From positions 1-64,000 of the forward strand of contig JAHDHQ010000025.1 in assembly GCA_020631235.1 (NCBI GenBank): a DNA stretch of 64,000 nt, in the 5' to 3' direction. Position numbers and translations under genes: made by a program. The notes under the pieces were generated by a model. That model saw only the letters and a list, made by a program, of their open reading frames with translations. It was not told where the DNA came from and did not search any database. The stretch comes from Saprospiraceae bacterium. GTDB lineage: Bacteria; Bacteroidota; Bacteroidia; Chitinophagales; Saprospiraceae. Shown piece by piece: positions 20,426 to 30,414 of the stretch (positions are counted from its first letter, which is position 1; every line of letters begins with the position of its first letter).

Positions 20426-20447
20426 TGCACCATTTTTAAATGGTGTA
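20426..20447. promoter_or_regulatory. Inverted repeat just upstream of the TonB receptor gene
   Basis: CACCATTT (20428-20435) and AAATGGTG (20438-20445) form a near-perfect palindrome around two T's, extendable by one wobble and one further pair. It lies 20 bp before the receptor start and about 40 bp after the dehydrogenase stop. It could be an operator or a weak hairpin ending the upstream transcript; there is no T-run after it. Confidence 0.4.
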
Positions 20448-20465
20448 ACACAAAAAATTCAATTT

Positions 20466-23400
20466 ATGCTAAAATTTTTACGAGTTATGCTTGTATTGTT
20501 TGCAGCAACGTCAGTGATGACAGCTCAAACATCTTTACAAGGAACGATTTCTGAAGAAGCGAGTGGAGAACTTATTCCATTTGCTGATGTCATTTTATAT
20601 AAAAATGATGTTTTAATTACCGGAACACAAACGGATTTCGATGGTAATTACAATTTTTCGAATTTAGATCCTGGAACCTACGATGTAGAAGTACGTTTTT
20701 TAGGGTATGCAACGTCTAAAACTACAGGAGTAATAGTCAAAGCTGGCTCAGCTAACTATTTAAATACCTCTATGGTTGAAGAGGGTGTTTTAGTTGGAAT
20801 AGATGTAGTAATAAAGGCATATAAAGTGCCCCTCATCAATATCGATGAAACTTCATCTGGAAATGTAGTTACAGCCGAAACCATCAAAAACCTTCCGACT
20901 AAAAACATCACTGCCATAGCCGGAACAACGGCTGGTTTATCTACCATAGACGGAGGTGATATTTCTGTGAGAGGATCCAGAGCTAATTCTACCTTTTATT
21001 ATGTAGATGGTGTTCGAGTAAGCGGTGACAATATAAATGGCTTAGTGCCGCAATCTGAAATTGATCAATTACAAGTGATCACTGGTGGAATTGAAGCAAA
21101 GTATGGTGATGTTACTGGAGGAGTTATATCCATTACCACTAAGGGGCCATCCCAATCATTTGGTGGAGGATTTGAAGTAGAGACTTCAGAGTTTTTAGAT
21201 GGTTATGGATATAACCTATTATCTGGAAACATTAATGGACCAATATTAAAGAACAAAGAAGGACAGTCTATATTAGGATTCAGACTTTCTGGCCAATACA
21301 CAAACATCGCAGATGATGATCCTTCTGCTTTTGGTAACTATAGAGCTAGTGAGGAGTTGATTAATGAATTAACAGCAAATCCTACTTATTCTATCACAGG
21401 AACAACATTACCGACTGCTGAGACTTTAACAGATGCAGAAATTGGTGACCGTGTAAAAAGAAGACCAAACGAAACAGATGTAGATTACTCCATAAACGCA
21501 AAAATTGACGCTCGAGTTAGTGAAAACATTGATGTAAGTTTGTCGGGTTCTTATTTTGATAGTCGCGATCAATTTGCTCCAAGAGGTGTAGACAATGACG
21601 AAAATACTAATGGACACGCATGGGCATTGTTAAATTGGGTAAATAATCCAACTTATTATAGAAGTGGTTACAGAGGAAACTTCAGATTTAGACATAAACT
21701 CGGAAGACAAGGCTTTGATCCAGATGATGAAGAAGCAAATGCGGCTTTAATACAAAATGCCAATTATACGATTCAAATTGGTTATGAGAAAAATTTCCAA
21801 TCGACGTTTGATAAGCGACATGAGGACAATTTATTTAATTATGGATATTGGGGAGATCAAGCAAGGAATTGGGAAGCAGTAGCTTCGCAATTTACAGGCG
21901 ACACTTCTACTTATGAAGGTGATATATTTGTTGATTTTCAAGGTATTCCTTGGACTCATCAAGGGTATGCAGAGCAGTTGGGCGAATTTACACCTAACAC
22001 AGACATCAATCCAGGATTATCATTGATGCATGATCAAAATGGATTTGAAGATCCTACTTTGGATGACGTTTGGGGATTGTTTAATAATGTGGGATCTGTG
22101 TATAACAGATTTTTCAAAAGAGAACAAGATACTTATACTGTAAGAGTATCCAGTGGGTTTGATATTTTTCCGGGAAGCTCAGCTGATGGAAAGCATAGCA
22201 TACAATTTGGATTCTTAGGCGAATTAAGAACCAACAGAGAATGGGAAATGAACCCAAGAAGATTATGGACTTTGGCTCAATTAAGAGCTAACCAACATAT
22301 CACCTCAGTCGATATAAATAGTCCGATCGGAACATTTTCTCAATTTATTAATCCAGTAGATGGTGAGGTTGAGTTTACTCAATATGCAACAGCAACTCAG
22401 GAAGACGAATTTCCGGATAGTTATTTCTTTAGGAGAGTAAGAGAAATGACGAATCAAGGATTGGGAGAGTATGTAAATGTAGATGGATTAGACCCAAGTC
22501 AGTTGACTTTGGATATGTTTTCTGCAGGTGAGTTAAATAACTTTGACCAGCTAAACTTAAATTATTTTGGTTACGATTATTTGGGTAATAAATTAACTCA
22601 AGATGTAACATTTAATGATTTCTTTACAGGAAGAGATGAGAACGGTGTTAGAACTTTTAATGTTGCTCCTCATCAGCCGATTTACGCAGCTGGATATTTA
22701 CAAGATAAGTTTATCTATAAAGACATCATATTTAGAGTCGGAGTAAGAGCTGACTACTTTGATGCAAATGCTAGAATTCTTAAAGACCCATATTCTCTAT
22801 ATGAAATAGAAGAAGCGGGTAATTTTTACGATATAAATTCTGAATTAAGCCAACCTGGTTCAGTTCAAGATGATTACAAGGTTTATGTTGATGCAGAAGG
22901 TTCGACAAATGTAGTAGCTTACAGAGACGGAGATCAATGGTTCTTCCCGAATGGTGCATCTGCAAGTAGTGGCGCAGCTATTTTTGGTGGAGGTTTAGTT
23001 TATCCGTATTACAAAGACGCAGAAAACAGAATTTTGGAAATTAATAATCCAGATTTTGATCCAGATGTATCTTTTGAAGATTATACTCCTCAGTTAAATT
23101 GGATGCCAAGGCTAGCTTTTTCATTCCCTATTTCTGAAGACGCTGGATTTTTTGCACACTATGATGTATTAGTTCAGCGACCGCCTTCAAACTCAGTAGC
23201 TACAGCGCTTAACTATTATTACTTTGAAAACCCTATTAGATTTAGTTCAGATGATGCAGCTGCAGGAAACCCTGCACTAAGACCTGAAAGAACGATTGAT
23301 TATGAAGTAGGTTTCCAGCAAAAAGTATCGAACTCTTCAGCAATAAAAATGTCGGCTTATTATAAGGAGTTAAGAGACATGATACAGCAAAGAGTATATA

Positions 23401-24164
23401 CCAATTTGCCTGCACCGGTAAATCAGTATCAAACTTTTGGCAATCTTGATTTTGGTACAGTTAAAGGATTTTCTTTTGCTTATGATTTAAGACGAACAGG
23501 TAACTTGGAGTTGGGTGTTAACTATACGTTACAATTTGCAGATGGTTCTGGATCTGATGCAAATTCATCGAGAGGTTTAAGTTCGAGAGGTGTATTAAGA
23601 ACTTTATTCCCACTTAGTTATGATGAGAGACACAGAATTGCAGGTACTATTGATTACAGATACGGATCAGGTAAGAAATATACAGGACCTACTATTTCTA
23701 ACATCCCTATTTTTGCCAATACTGGTTTGAATGCTATTGTGACAGCTATATCTGGAAGACCTTATTCAGCTTATCAAACAGTAGATGCTGCTTTAGGCCA
23801 ATCAGGATTATTAAATATCAATGGGTCTAGAAAGCCATGGGTCTTCAATACTGATTTAAAAATTGATAGACAGTTTAATGTGAAATTTAATGAAGAATCA
23901 AAGCGTAGTTTAAACATCAATGCTTATTTAAGATTCGAAAACTTATTTAATACAAGGAATGTAGTGGATGTTTACAGAGTAACTGGAGATCCACAGGATG
24001 ATGGGTATTTAGTTTCTTCTTTTGGTCAGGATCAAATACGTCAAATTGTAGAGCAAGGAGCAGATGTAGAAAGCTTCTTAGCAGCACACAGTTGGAGAGT
24101 ATTAAATCCGGATTATTATACAAGACCAAGAAGAATTTACCTTGGGGTATTATTTAACTTTTAA
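20466..24164 (+). CDS. TonB-dependent outer-membrane receptor (SusC/RagA-like, 1232 aa)
   Basis: This predicted outer-membrane 22-strand barrel imports or helps export a ligand using TonB energy. Order: signal peptide (MLKFLRVMLVLFAATSVMTAQ); a carboxypeptidase-regulatory-like beta-sandwich (residues about 25-110, GTISEEASGELIPFADV through VRFLGYAT); a plug domain (about 125-230) with DISVRGSRANSTFYYVDGVR and AKYGDVTGGVISITTKGP; then the barrel, ending in YYTRPRRIYLGVLFNF with the terminal aromatic expected for BAM recognition. No SusD partner gene follows. Instead a T9SS-type cargo gene begins 27 bp downstream, and a PorV-like gene comes after that, probably in one operon. The substrate is unknown. 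Confidence 0.9.
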   Translation: MLKFLRVMLVLFAATSVMTAQTSLQGTISEEASGELIPFADVILYKNDVLITGTQTDFDGNYNFSNLDPGTYDVEVRFLGYATSKTTGVIVKAGSANYLNTSMVEEGVLVGIDVVIKAYKVPLINIDETSSGNVVTAETIKNLPTKNITAIAGTTAGLSTIDGGDISVRGSRANSTFYYVDGVRVSGDNINGLVPQSEIDQLQVITGGIEAKYGDVTGGVISITTKGPSQSFGGGFEVETSEFLDGYGYNLLSGNINGPILKNKEGQSILGFRLSGQYTNIADDDPSAFGNYRASEELINELTANPTYSITGTTLPTAETLTDAEIGDRVKRRPNETDVDYSINAKIDARVSENIDVSLSGSYFDSRDQFAPRGVDNDENTNGHAWALLNWVNNPTYYRSGYRGNFRFRHKLGRQGFDPDDEEANAALIQNANYTIQIGYEKNFQSTFDKRHEDNLFNYGYWGDQARNWEAVASQFTGDTSTYEGDIFVDFQGIPWTHQGYAEQLGEFTPNTDINPGLSLMHDQNGFEDPTLDDVWGLFNNVGSVYNRFFKREQDTYTVRVSSGFDIFPGSSADGKHSIQFGFLGELRTNREWEMNPRRLWTLAQLRANQHITSVDINSPIGTFSQFINPVDGEVEFTQYATATQEDEFPDSYFFRRVREMTNQGLGEYVNVDGLDPSQLTLDMFSAGELNNFDQLNLNYFGYDYLGNKLTQDVTFNDFFTGRDENGVRTFNVAPHQPIYAAGYLQDKFIYKDIIFRVGVRADYFDANARILKDPYSLYEIEEAGNFYDINSELSQPGSVQDDYKVYVDAEGSTNVVAYRDGDQWFFPNGASASSGAAIFGGGLVYPYYKDAENRILEINNPDFDPDVSFEDYTPQLNWMPRLAFSFPISEDAGFFAHYDVLVQRPPSNSVATALNYYYFENPIRFSSDDAAAGNPALRPERTIDYEVGFQQKVSNSSAIKMSAYYKELRDMIQQRVYTNLPAPVNQYQTFGNLDFGTVKGFSFAYDLRRTGNLELGVNYTLQFADGSGSDANSSRGLSSRGVLRTLFPLSYDERHRIAGTIDYRYGSGKKYTGPTISNIPIFANTGLNAIVTAISGRPYSAYQTVDAALGQSGLLNINGSRKPWVFNTDLKIDRQFNVKFNEESKRSLNINAYLRFENLFNTRNVVDVYRVTGDPQDDGYLVSSFGQDQIRQIVEQGADVESFLAAHSWRVLNPDYYTRPRRIYLGVLFNF

Positions 24165-24190
24165 TTTAGTCAACCAGAAAATTTATTATA

Positions 24191-27100
24191 ATGCATAGAA
24201 TAATAAAGCTTTTTACTCTATTTATCATTGTCGCTTCAGCATTAACGGCTCATGCGCACATTGACCCAAATAGAAGTACAAAAGGAACGAAAACAACAAA
24301 CGAGAATATAAACTTTCGTGAAGATTGTGTGCCATCATCGGCTCAGACAGATCAAAGTATCAATAATGTTAGAGCCCGTCTTTTAACAGGTGGAGATGTA
24401 TGGTGGGATGGTCAAGGAGAAGGTAGGTATATAGTACCTAAACAAGAGCCAGGTTCTGGTGTACCAGAAGTCTCTTCTATCTTTGCAGCGTCTATATGGT
24501 TAGGTGGATACGATCCATCAGGAAACCTTAAAGTAGCGGCTGGAGATTATAGAAGTGGAGGTGTAGATTTTTTCCCTGGTCCATTAGATCCAGAAACTGG
24601 GTTGACAGATTTAGAACAGTGTAATGAATGGGATAGATTCTTTGAAGTCACGGGAGCAGATATCTTACAAGTAATTGGTATTTACAATAATTGTATAAAC
24701 AATCCTGATTGTAATTTGAATATAGACTCTATACCTGATGGGGTTCGTTATTGGCCAGCATTAGGAAATGAAGAATTTGCGGACTTTTATGGTTTCGAAT
24801 TGCCATTTAATGACCAAGGATTAGGATCTTTCTGGGATGAAGATCAGGATGGACTCTATGATCCTGTAATGGGAGATTTTCCGATCATTGACATCAGAGG
24901 TTGTGAGCCAGATACTAGGAAAAAAGCAGAGACTTTAGTTCCAGATGAAATGATTTTCTGGATTTTTAATGATGCAGGAGCGCCACACGCACTTTCTAAT
25001 GGTGCAGCGATTAATATGGAAGTACAGGTTCAATCTTTTGGTTATGCAACCAATGATGAATTAAATGACATGACTTTCCAAAGATATAAATTGGTAAATA
25101 GAGCAAGTGTGGATATTCGAGATGCTTACTTTGCTCTTTGGGTGGATCCAGATTTAGGTTGCCATACAGATGATTACATCGGTTGTGATGTTGATAGAAG
25201 TTTAATGTATGTCTACAATGAGGATTTAACGGATGGATCTACAGGTTGTAACTGTGATTCTGGTGTTCCTACTTATTGTGATAGAGTGCCTATTTTAGGT
25301 GTCGATTATTTTAGAGGACCATTAGGCCCTAAGCAGTTTAACATTGATGCAAATGGTGACACTACTTTAACAAATCCACCAATCGGAGGTTCTTTTGATA
25401 CCTTAGTGGAATTAGGTATGTCTTCATTTTTATATTTGAATAATTGCGGAGTTGGTGGTCCAGATCCTTTAACATGTGACCCGAATGAAGCAGAAGGTTA
25501 TTACAATGTTTTACAAGGTTTATGGCCACAAGGTGGAGCAGTCACTTTCGGTGGGAGTGGTTTAAATTTAGGAAGTACGGATTCAGTTAAGTTTGTATTT
25601 CCTGACGCACCTAATTCTGATGGATGGTCAATGTGTACAGCTGATTTAGCTTTTGGTGATCGTAGAACTATTCAAGCTTCAGGTCCATTTTTATTAACAC
25701 CAGGAGCTGTTAATGAGTTGATTATAGGAGTTCCATGGGTTCCAGATATTACTTATCCATGTCCAGACATTTCTAGACTTTTAGCGGCGGATGATCTTGC
25801 TCAAGCAGTATTTGACAACTGTTTCGAAATACCTAGAGGACCTGATGCACCCGATTTATGTGTTATAGAATTAGATAGAGAAATAGTATTGGTATTGAGT
25901 AATGACCCAGCCAGAAACAATTTTAATGAAACATATAGAGAAGAAGATATTTTAGCGGAAGAAGGTGCTGAAGATATAGATTATGTATTTGAAGGATATA
26001 AAATCTATCAGTTAGCTCACTCGAATGTTTCGGCACAAGAATTAGATGATGTAACAAGAGCAAAATTAGTTAGACAGGTAGATGTTAAAAATGGAATTAC
26101 TGAATTATACAATTGGGAGTCTACAGTAAACCCTACCTCTGATGCAGGTGATTTAGTGTTTAACTATGAAATTAAAGTGAATGGAGGAGACAAAGGAGTC
26201 GCACATACATTCCAAATAAATGAAGATGCTTTTGCTGAGGGCGATCGATCATTAATCAATCATAAAGAGTATTACTTCACGGTAATAGCTTATGCTTACA
26301 ATGAGTATGAGCCTTTCGATGTGTCTACAGGTTTAGGTCAAAAAACTCCTTACAGAGAAGGTAGATTGAACATTAAAAACTATACAGCCATTCCAAGACC
26401 GATTGTCTATGAAAACATGAATTCTTTTTACGGTGATGGACCTACCATATTCAGACTTGAAGGTGTAGGAAGTGGTGGTAACTCCATGGAATTAACCGAT
26501 GAAATGTATGAAAGAATTCTAAATGGTGAAAACATTGAGAAATTACAATATGTTGATGGTAGAGGACCGATTAATGTTAAAATCTACAATCCACTAGATG
26601 TTGTTGATGGTACATATGAGTTAGAAATTTTAGGAGAATTTGTTGGCGGTGGTTTATGTGAATTCCAAGATAGTGCTACTTGGCAATTAACGCACAAAGA
26701 GACGGGAGAAGTATTCCAGTCTACTGCTACCATTGATGAAATCAATGAACAGATTTTTGGTCAGTTTGGATTTAGTATAGAAATAAATCAGGCAGACGAG
26801 CCAGGAACAAATGTCACACCAGAAAATGGGTTAGTTTCAGCAGAGTTGAGTTATAATAATGTGAATGATGTTATTTGGTTTGCTGCGGTTGAAGATGATG
26901 GAGCAGGATTTGAAACAGAAGACCAACCATTGGGACCATTTGCGGCAGTTTTTGACTTTTTAAAAACAAACGAAGGACAGGCTAATTTTGGGGATGATAT
27001 GACTCAAGCATTCAGTACTTTTGGTGACGGCTATTGGTATCCTTTCTGGTTATGTGACTATAGACAATCACAGGATCCATTATTTGATTTTTACATTACG

Positions 27101-28285
27101 CCAGCTTGGAAAAATTCTAGTTTCCATCAGCAGATATTAAGTGATAATGGTTTATATAATCTAAATAATGTAGATATCGTCTTTACCTCAGACAAATCAA
27201 AATGGTCAAGATGCGTAGTGGTAGAAACAGCTACTGAAGATTATCTAGAACCTGTAATAGGAGTTATAGAAACAACTATTGGAGATGCAAATATGATGGA
27301 GTTAAGACAATCTCCATCAGTTGATAAAGATGGTAACCCTATGAATGATGGAACAGTGGGTATGAGTTGGTTCCCTGGATATGCGATTGATGTAGAAACT
27401 GGTAAACGTGTAAATATTTTCTTTGGAGAAAATTCGATTTTTGATGAAGATAAAATTGACTTATTAGCAGATAATATTCCATTAGGTGGGGATATGTTAT
27501 TTAACCCATCAAGTCAATTTGCTACACCATTGTTTGATCCTGCTGATCCTTTAATAAGAGAGTTAGTTATGGGTGGAGGACACAATGTTTATTGTACGCG
27601 TCAAGATTATGATGGTTGTGCAGAGATTGCAGAAGCATTAGCATCAAATCTAATCGGAATGAGAAACGTATTGAGATCAGTAACATGGTGTTCCATGGTA
27701 ATGTTGCCAGGAAATGTAACTTTAGACTCATATGAAGAAGGAGTTATTCCAAATGATTTAACTGTTAAATTAAGAGTCAATAATGAATACAGCTTAGAGC
27801 GAGAGTTTATTTTGGATGAAGCGGTAAGTTGTAATACTATTGGAGGAAATCCAAGATATGAGTTTGTTATAGATGGTAAATCTCCATCAGTTTTGGAACA
27901 AGAGGAGTATGAAGGAGCTCTAGAAGAAGTAAGAGCAGTACCAAATCCATACTATGGTATTTCTGCATACGAAGCAAACCAGTTTCAAAATTTAGTGAGG
28001 ATTACAAACCTTCCTGATGAGTGTACAGTTTCTATCTATAGTTTAGATGGTAAATTCATCAGAGAGTACAACCGATCAGAAACGGAGACTGCGAAAGGTA
28101 TTGCGAGCGCAGGAGTTCAAACTACTCAAACAGTTCCTTCTTTAGATTGGGATTTAAAGAATTATGCTGGTATCCCTGTAGCAAGTGGTGTTTACTTAAT
28201 TCATATTGAGGCTCCAGAACTAGGAGAATCAAGAACAATTAAGTGGTTTGGATTAAATAGAGAATTTGATCCTTCTGGATTATAA
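24191..28285 (+). CDS. Large exported protein with T9SS-like C-terminal domain (1364 aa), function unknown
   Basis: The signal peptide is MHRIIKLFTLFIIVASALTA, with cleavage near AHAH. The mature protein is acidic and Asp/Gly-rich, with calcium-loop-like segments (WDEDQDGLYDPVMGDFP). About residues 575-700 look fibronectin-like (YVFEGYKIYQLAHSNVSAQE, then KEYYFTVIAYAYNEYEP). The last roughly 110 residues resemble a T9SS sorting domain: AVPNPYYG, VRITNLPDECTVSIYSLDGK, then SGVYLIHIEAP and IKWFGL. This suggests delivery to the cell surface through the type IX machinery. I do not recognise a catalytic domain. Its place between a TonB receptor and a PorV-like barrel suggests the three act together at the surface. 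Confidence 0.82.
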   Translation: MHRIIKLFTLFIIVASALTAHAHIDPNRSTKGTKTTNENINFREDCVPSSAQTDQSINNVRARLLTGGDVWWDGQGEGRYIVPKQEPGSGVPEVSSIFAASIWLGGYDPSGNLKVAAGDYRSGGVDFFPGPLDPETGLTDLEQCNEWDRFFEVTGADILQVIGIYNNCINNPDCNLNIDSIPDGVRYWPALGNEEFADFYGFELPFNDQGLGSFWDEDQDGLYDPVMGDFPIIDIRGCEPDTRKKAETLVPDEMIFWIFNDAGAPHALSNGAAINMEVQVQSFGYATNDELNDMTFQRYKLVNRASVDIRDAYFALWVDPDLGCHTDDYIGCDVDRSLMYVYNEDLTDGSTGCNCDSGVPTYCDRVPILGVDYFRGPLGPKQFNIDANGDTTLTNPPIGGSFDTLVELGMSSFLYLNNCGVGGPDPLTCDPNEAEGYYNVLQGLWPQGGAVTFGGSGLNLGSTDSVKFVFPDAPNSDGWSMCTADLAFGDRRTIQASGPFLLTPGAVNELIIGVPWVPDITYPCPDISRLLAADDLAQAVFDNCFEIPRGPDAPDLCVIELDREIVLVLSNDPARNNFNETYREEDILAEEGAEDIDYVFEGYKIYQLAHSNVSAQELDDVTRAKLVRQVDVKNGITELYNWESTVNPTSDAGDLVFNYEIKVNGGDKGVAHTFQINEDAFAEGDRSLINHKEYYFTVIAYAYNEYEPFDVSTGLGQKTPYREGRLNIKNYTAIPRPIVYENMNSFYGDGPTIFRLEGVGSGGNSMELTDEMYERILNGENIEKLQYVDGRGPINVKIYNPLDVVDGTYELEILGEFVGGGLCEFQDSATWQLTHKETGEVFQSTATIDEINEQIFGQFGFSIEINQADEPGTNVTPENGLVSAELSYNNVNDVIWFAAVEDDGAGFETEDQPLGPFAAVFDFLKTNEGQANFGDDMTQAFSTFGDGYWYPFWLCDYRQSQDPLFDFYITPAWKNSSFHQQILSDNGLYNLNNVDIVFTSDKSKWSRCVVVETATEDYLEPVIGVIETTIGDANMMELRQSPSVDKDGNPMNDGTVGMSWFPGYAIDVETGKRVNIFFGENSIFDEDKIDLLADNIPLGGDMLFNPSSQFATPLFDPADPLIRELVMGGGHNVYCTRQDYDGCAEIAEALASNLIGMRNVLRSVTWCSMVMLPGNVTLDSYEEGVIPNDLTVKLRVNNEYSLEREFILDEAVSCNTIGGNPRYEFVIDGKSPSVLEQEEYEGALEEVRAVPNPYYGISAYEANQFQNLVRITNLPDECTVSIYSLDGKFIREYNRSETETAKGIASAGVQTTQTVPSLDWDLKNYAGIPVASGVYLIHIEAPELGESRTIKWFGLNREFDPSGL

Positions 28286-28296
28286 AAATTATAAGT

Positions 28297-28325
28297 GGGT
28301 AAACAATGGTTTTCATTGTTTACCC
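28297..28325 (+). terminator. Perfect 12-bp hairpin between cargo and PorV-like genes
   Basis: GGGTAAACAATG (28297-28308) pairs with CATTGTTTACCC (28314-28325) around a 5-nt loop. It lies 12 bp after the cargo stop and 24 bp before the next start. Only a weak T-rich tail (TTCTTATC) follows, so it may act as a partial terminator or as an mRNA-stabilising stem that sets different levels of the two products. Confidence 0.65.
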
Positions 28326-28349
28326 TTCTTATCAAAAATAGAAAAGAAT

Positions 28350-29438
28350 ATGAAGAAATATATACAACTTTTAATCGTAGGAATATTTGTTTGTAGTCAA
28401 ATGGTTTTAATAGCGGGTAATCCAGATCGACAAGGAGAGTCTGGAGCTGCCGAGTTGTTATTTAACCCATGGGCTAGAAGCGCAGGATTCCACAGTATGA
28501 ATACATCTTTTGCGAGTGGAGTGGAAGCTATGAGAATTAATGTTGCTGGGATCGGAAGAATCGAAGGCCGAGAATTGCAGCTTGGAAACGCAAGACTTTA
28601 TGAAGGAACAGGTATCCAGTTAAATTCGCTTGGATATGCACAAAAAAGAGGAGAACGTGGTGCTTTTGCTATCTCCTTAGCTTCTGTAAATTTTGGAGAT
28701 ATTGACGTAACTACTAGTAGTCAACCTGAAGGAACCGGAGCAACTTATACTCCAAGTTTTTTCAATATGGGCTTAGGATATTCATACACATATGAAAATA
28801 AAATTTCGGTTGGAATTTTGGTGAGAGCGATTTCAGAAACTTTACCGAACCTGAATGCATTTGGTGCTGCACTCGATGCAGGTGTTCAATATGTTTCTGG
28901 AGCTAATGATAATTTTAAATTAGGAATATCTTTGAGAAACATAGGAACTCCAATGAGATTTTCCGGTGAAGGTATATCAGTGGCAAGTAGTAATACATCG
29001 AGTAATAATCCAGATTATCCTATCGAGTTTGCAGTAAAACCAGCTTCTTTCGAACTGCCATCAATGTTAAATATTGGTATGTCATACGATTTCTTTGTGA
29101 TCAACAATCCAGCTAATGAAGAAGAGGGCAGATCAGCGACATTTGCTTACTTACGCGCATTAGCAAACTTTACATCTAATGCATTCTCAAGAGATCAAGT
29201 TGGAGTAGGTTTAGAATTCAATTTTAACAATTTGATAGCTTTGAGAGGTGCCTACAAGTACGAAATTGGACAAGGGAATGGAGAAACACAAAATGTTTAC
29301 ACAGGATTTGCAGGTGGTGCATCCGCGTATGTTCCAATGTCTAAAGACAAATCAACAATCCTTAGTTTAAATTATGCCTATAGAACCACTAATCCATTTG
29401 GTGGAACGCACAACTTTGGACTAGGTCTATTATTTTAA
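28350..29438 (+). CDS. PorV/PorQ-like outer-membrane protein
   Basis: The chosen start, ATG 28350 (MKKYIQLLIVGIFVCSQMVL), gives 362 residues with a signal peptide; the frame upstream to 28266 overlaps the previous gene and is unlikely. The mature region begins GESGAAELLFNPWARSAGF. Alternating strands (FFNMGLGYSYTYENKISVGI, LGISLRNIGTPMRF) continue to a terminal FGLGLLF, typical of FadL-type barrels of the PorV (LptO)/PorQ/UPF0164 group. In T9SS, PorV shuttles cargo from the translocon to the attachment complex. Lying directly after a gene for a T9SS-like cargo, this may be a dedicated partner and not the core PorV. That specific role is inference. Confidence 0.78.
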   Translation: MKKYIQLLIVGIFVCSQMVLIAGNPDRQGESGAAELLFNPWARSAGFHSMNTSFASGVEAMRINVAGIGRIEGRELQLGNARLYEGTGIQLNSLGYAQKRGERGAFAISLASVNFGDIDVTTSSQPEGTGATYTPSFFNMGLGYSYTYENKISVGILVRAISETLPNLNAFGAALDAGVQYVSGANDNFKLGISLRNIGTPMRFSGEGISVASSNTSSNNPDYPIEFAVKPASFELPSMLNIGMSYDFFVINNPANEEEGRSATFAYLRALANFTSNAFSRDQVGVGLEFNFNNLIALRGAYKYEIGQGNGETQNVYTGFAGGASAYVPMSKDKSTILSLNYAYRTTNPFGGTHNFGLGLLF

Positions 29439-29487
29439 ATTAGATTTGAACTAATTCGATTATATTTTCGTTTTAAGAAAAATAAAG

Positions 29488-29518
29488 CAAGACGCCTCTA
29501 CTATGTAGGGGCGTCTTG
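29488..29518 (+). terminator. Strong hairpin between the PorV-like gene and greA
   Basis: CAAGACGCCTCTAC (29488-29501) pairs with GTAGGGGCGTCTTG (29505-29518) over 14 bp, with one G-T pair and a 3-nt TAT loop. It follows the PorV-like stop by about 50 bp. No T-run follows in the plus direction, so it may be a processing stem or a terminator not relying on a U tract. Confidence 0.65.
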
Positions 29519-29545
29519 ATGCTTAATAGATAAATTAAAAAGTTT

Positions 29546-30019
29546 ATGAGTAAGATTAGTTATTTGACCCAAGAGGGTTATGATAAACTTAAGGCTGAAT
29601 TAGAAGAAATGAAGACCAATGGGCGGAGAGAGGTTTCTCAGGCCATCGCAGAAGCTAGGGATAAAGGAGATTTATCAGAAAATGCTGAATATGATGCAGC
29701 TAAAGATGCACAAGGTTTATTAGAAATGAGGATCAATAAACTAGAATTGACATTGGCCAACTCAAGACTAATAGATACTAGTCAACTAGACACCAGCGTA
29801 GTTACTATTTTGTCCAAAGTAACAATCCAAAACCTAAAAACAAATAAAGAGGTAACTTACCAGCTAGTATCAGAAAGTGAGGCAGATATCGCACAAAAAA
29901 AGATATCAGTAACTTCTCCCATAGGTGATGGTTTATTGGGGAAGAAGAAAGGGGAGTTAGCTGAGGTAAAAACGCCAAGAGGTTCTATTGAATTTAAGAT
30001 TTTAGACATAAGCTTGTAA
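29546..30019 (+). CDS. greA: Transcription elongation factor GreA
   Basis: It rescues backtracked RNA polymerase by stimulating transcript cleavage through the secondary channel. The protein has 157 residues, the normal length. The N-terminal coiled coil carries the acidic tip motif ARDKGDLSENAEYDAA. The C-terminal FKBP-like domain ends with TSPIGDGLLGKKKGE and IEFKILDI. Its TAA stop overlaps the ATG of the next gene by one base (TAATG), so the HIT protein is probably translationally coupled. Confidence 0.95.
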   Translation: MSKISYLTQEGYDKLKAELEEMKTNGRREVSQAIAEARDKGDLSENAEYDAAKDAQGLLEMRINKLELTLANSRLIDTSQLDTSVVTILSKVTIQNLKTNKEVTYQLVSESEADIAQKKISVTSPIGDGLLGKKKGELAEVKTPRGSIEFKILDISL

Positions 30020-30414
30020 TGGCCAGTATATTCAGTAAAATAGTAGATGGGACCATTCCTTGTTACAAAGTAGCTGAAGATGAGAATCATCTAGCATTTT
30101 TAGATATAAATCCACTAGCAAAAGGCCACACATTAGTCATTCCTAAAAAGGAAGTAGATTATATTTTTGATCTTGATGATGAGTCTTACGCAGCACTATT
30201 TGCTTTTAGTAAGCGTGTAGCAGCTGCTATCGAAAAGCAAATTTCTTGCGAACGTATTGGTGTTTCGGTTATAGGTTTAGAAGTTCCTCATGCACATGTA
30301 CACCTAGTTCCTATCAATAAAATACACGACCTTGATTTTACCAAGAAACGTGTAGAAATGAGTCAAGATGCATTTTCAGACTTAGCGAGTAGTATTGCTT
30401 CTTCCTTTTTATAA
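30019..30414 (+). CDS. HIT-family nucleotide hydrolase (HINT-like)
   Basis: This 131-residue cytoplasmic protein of the histidine-triad superfamily hydrolyses nucleoside phosphoramidates or related nucleotides. It opens with SIFSKIVDGTIPCYKVAED, continues with FLDINPLAKGHTLVIPK, and carries the active-site triad HAHVHLVPI near residue 95. It follows greA with a one-base overlap and converges on ruvC with a 6-bp overlap. Exact substrate is unknown. Confidence 0.93.
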   Translation: MASIFSKIVDGTIPCYKVAEDENHLAFLDINPLAKGHTLVIPKKEVDYIFDLDDESYAALFAFSKRVAAAIEKQISCERIGVSVIGLEVPHAHVHLVPINKIHDLDFTKKRVEMSQDAFSDLASSIASSFL

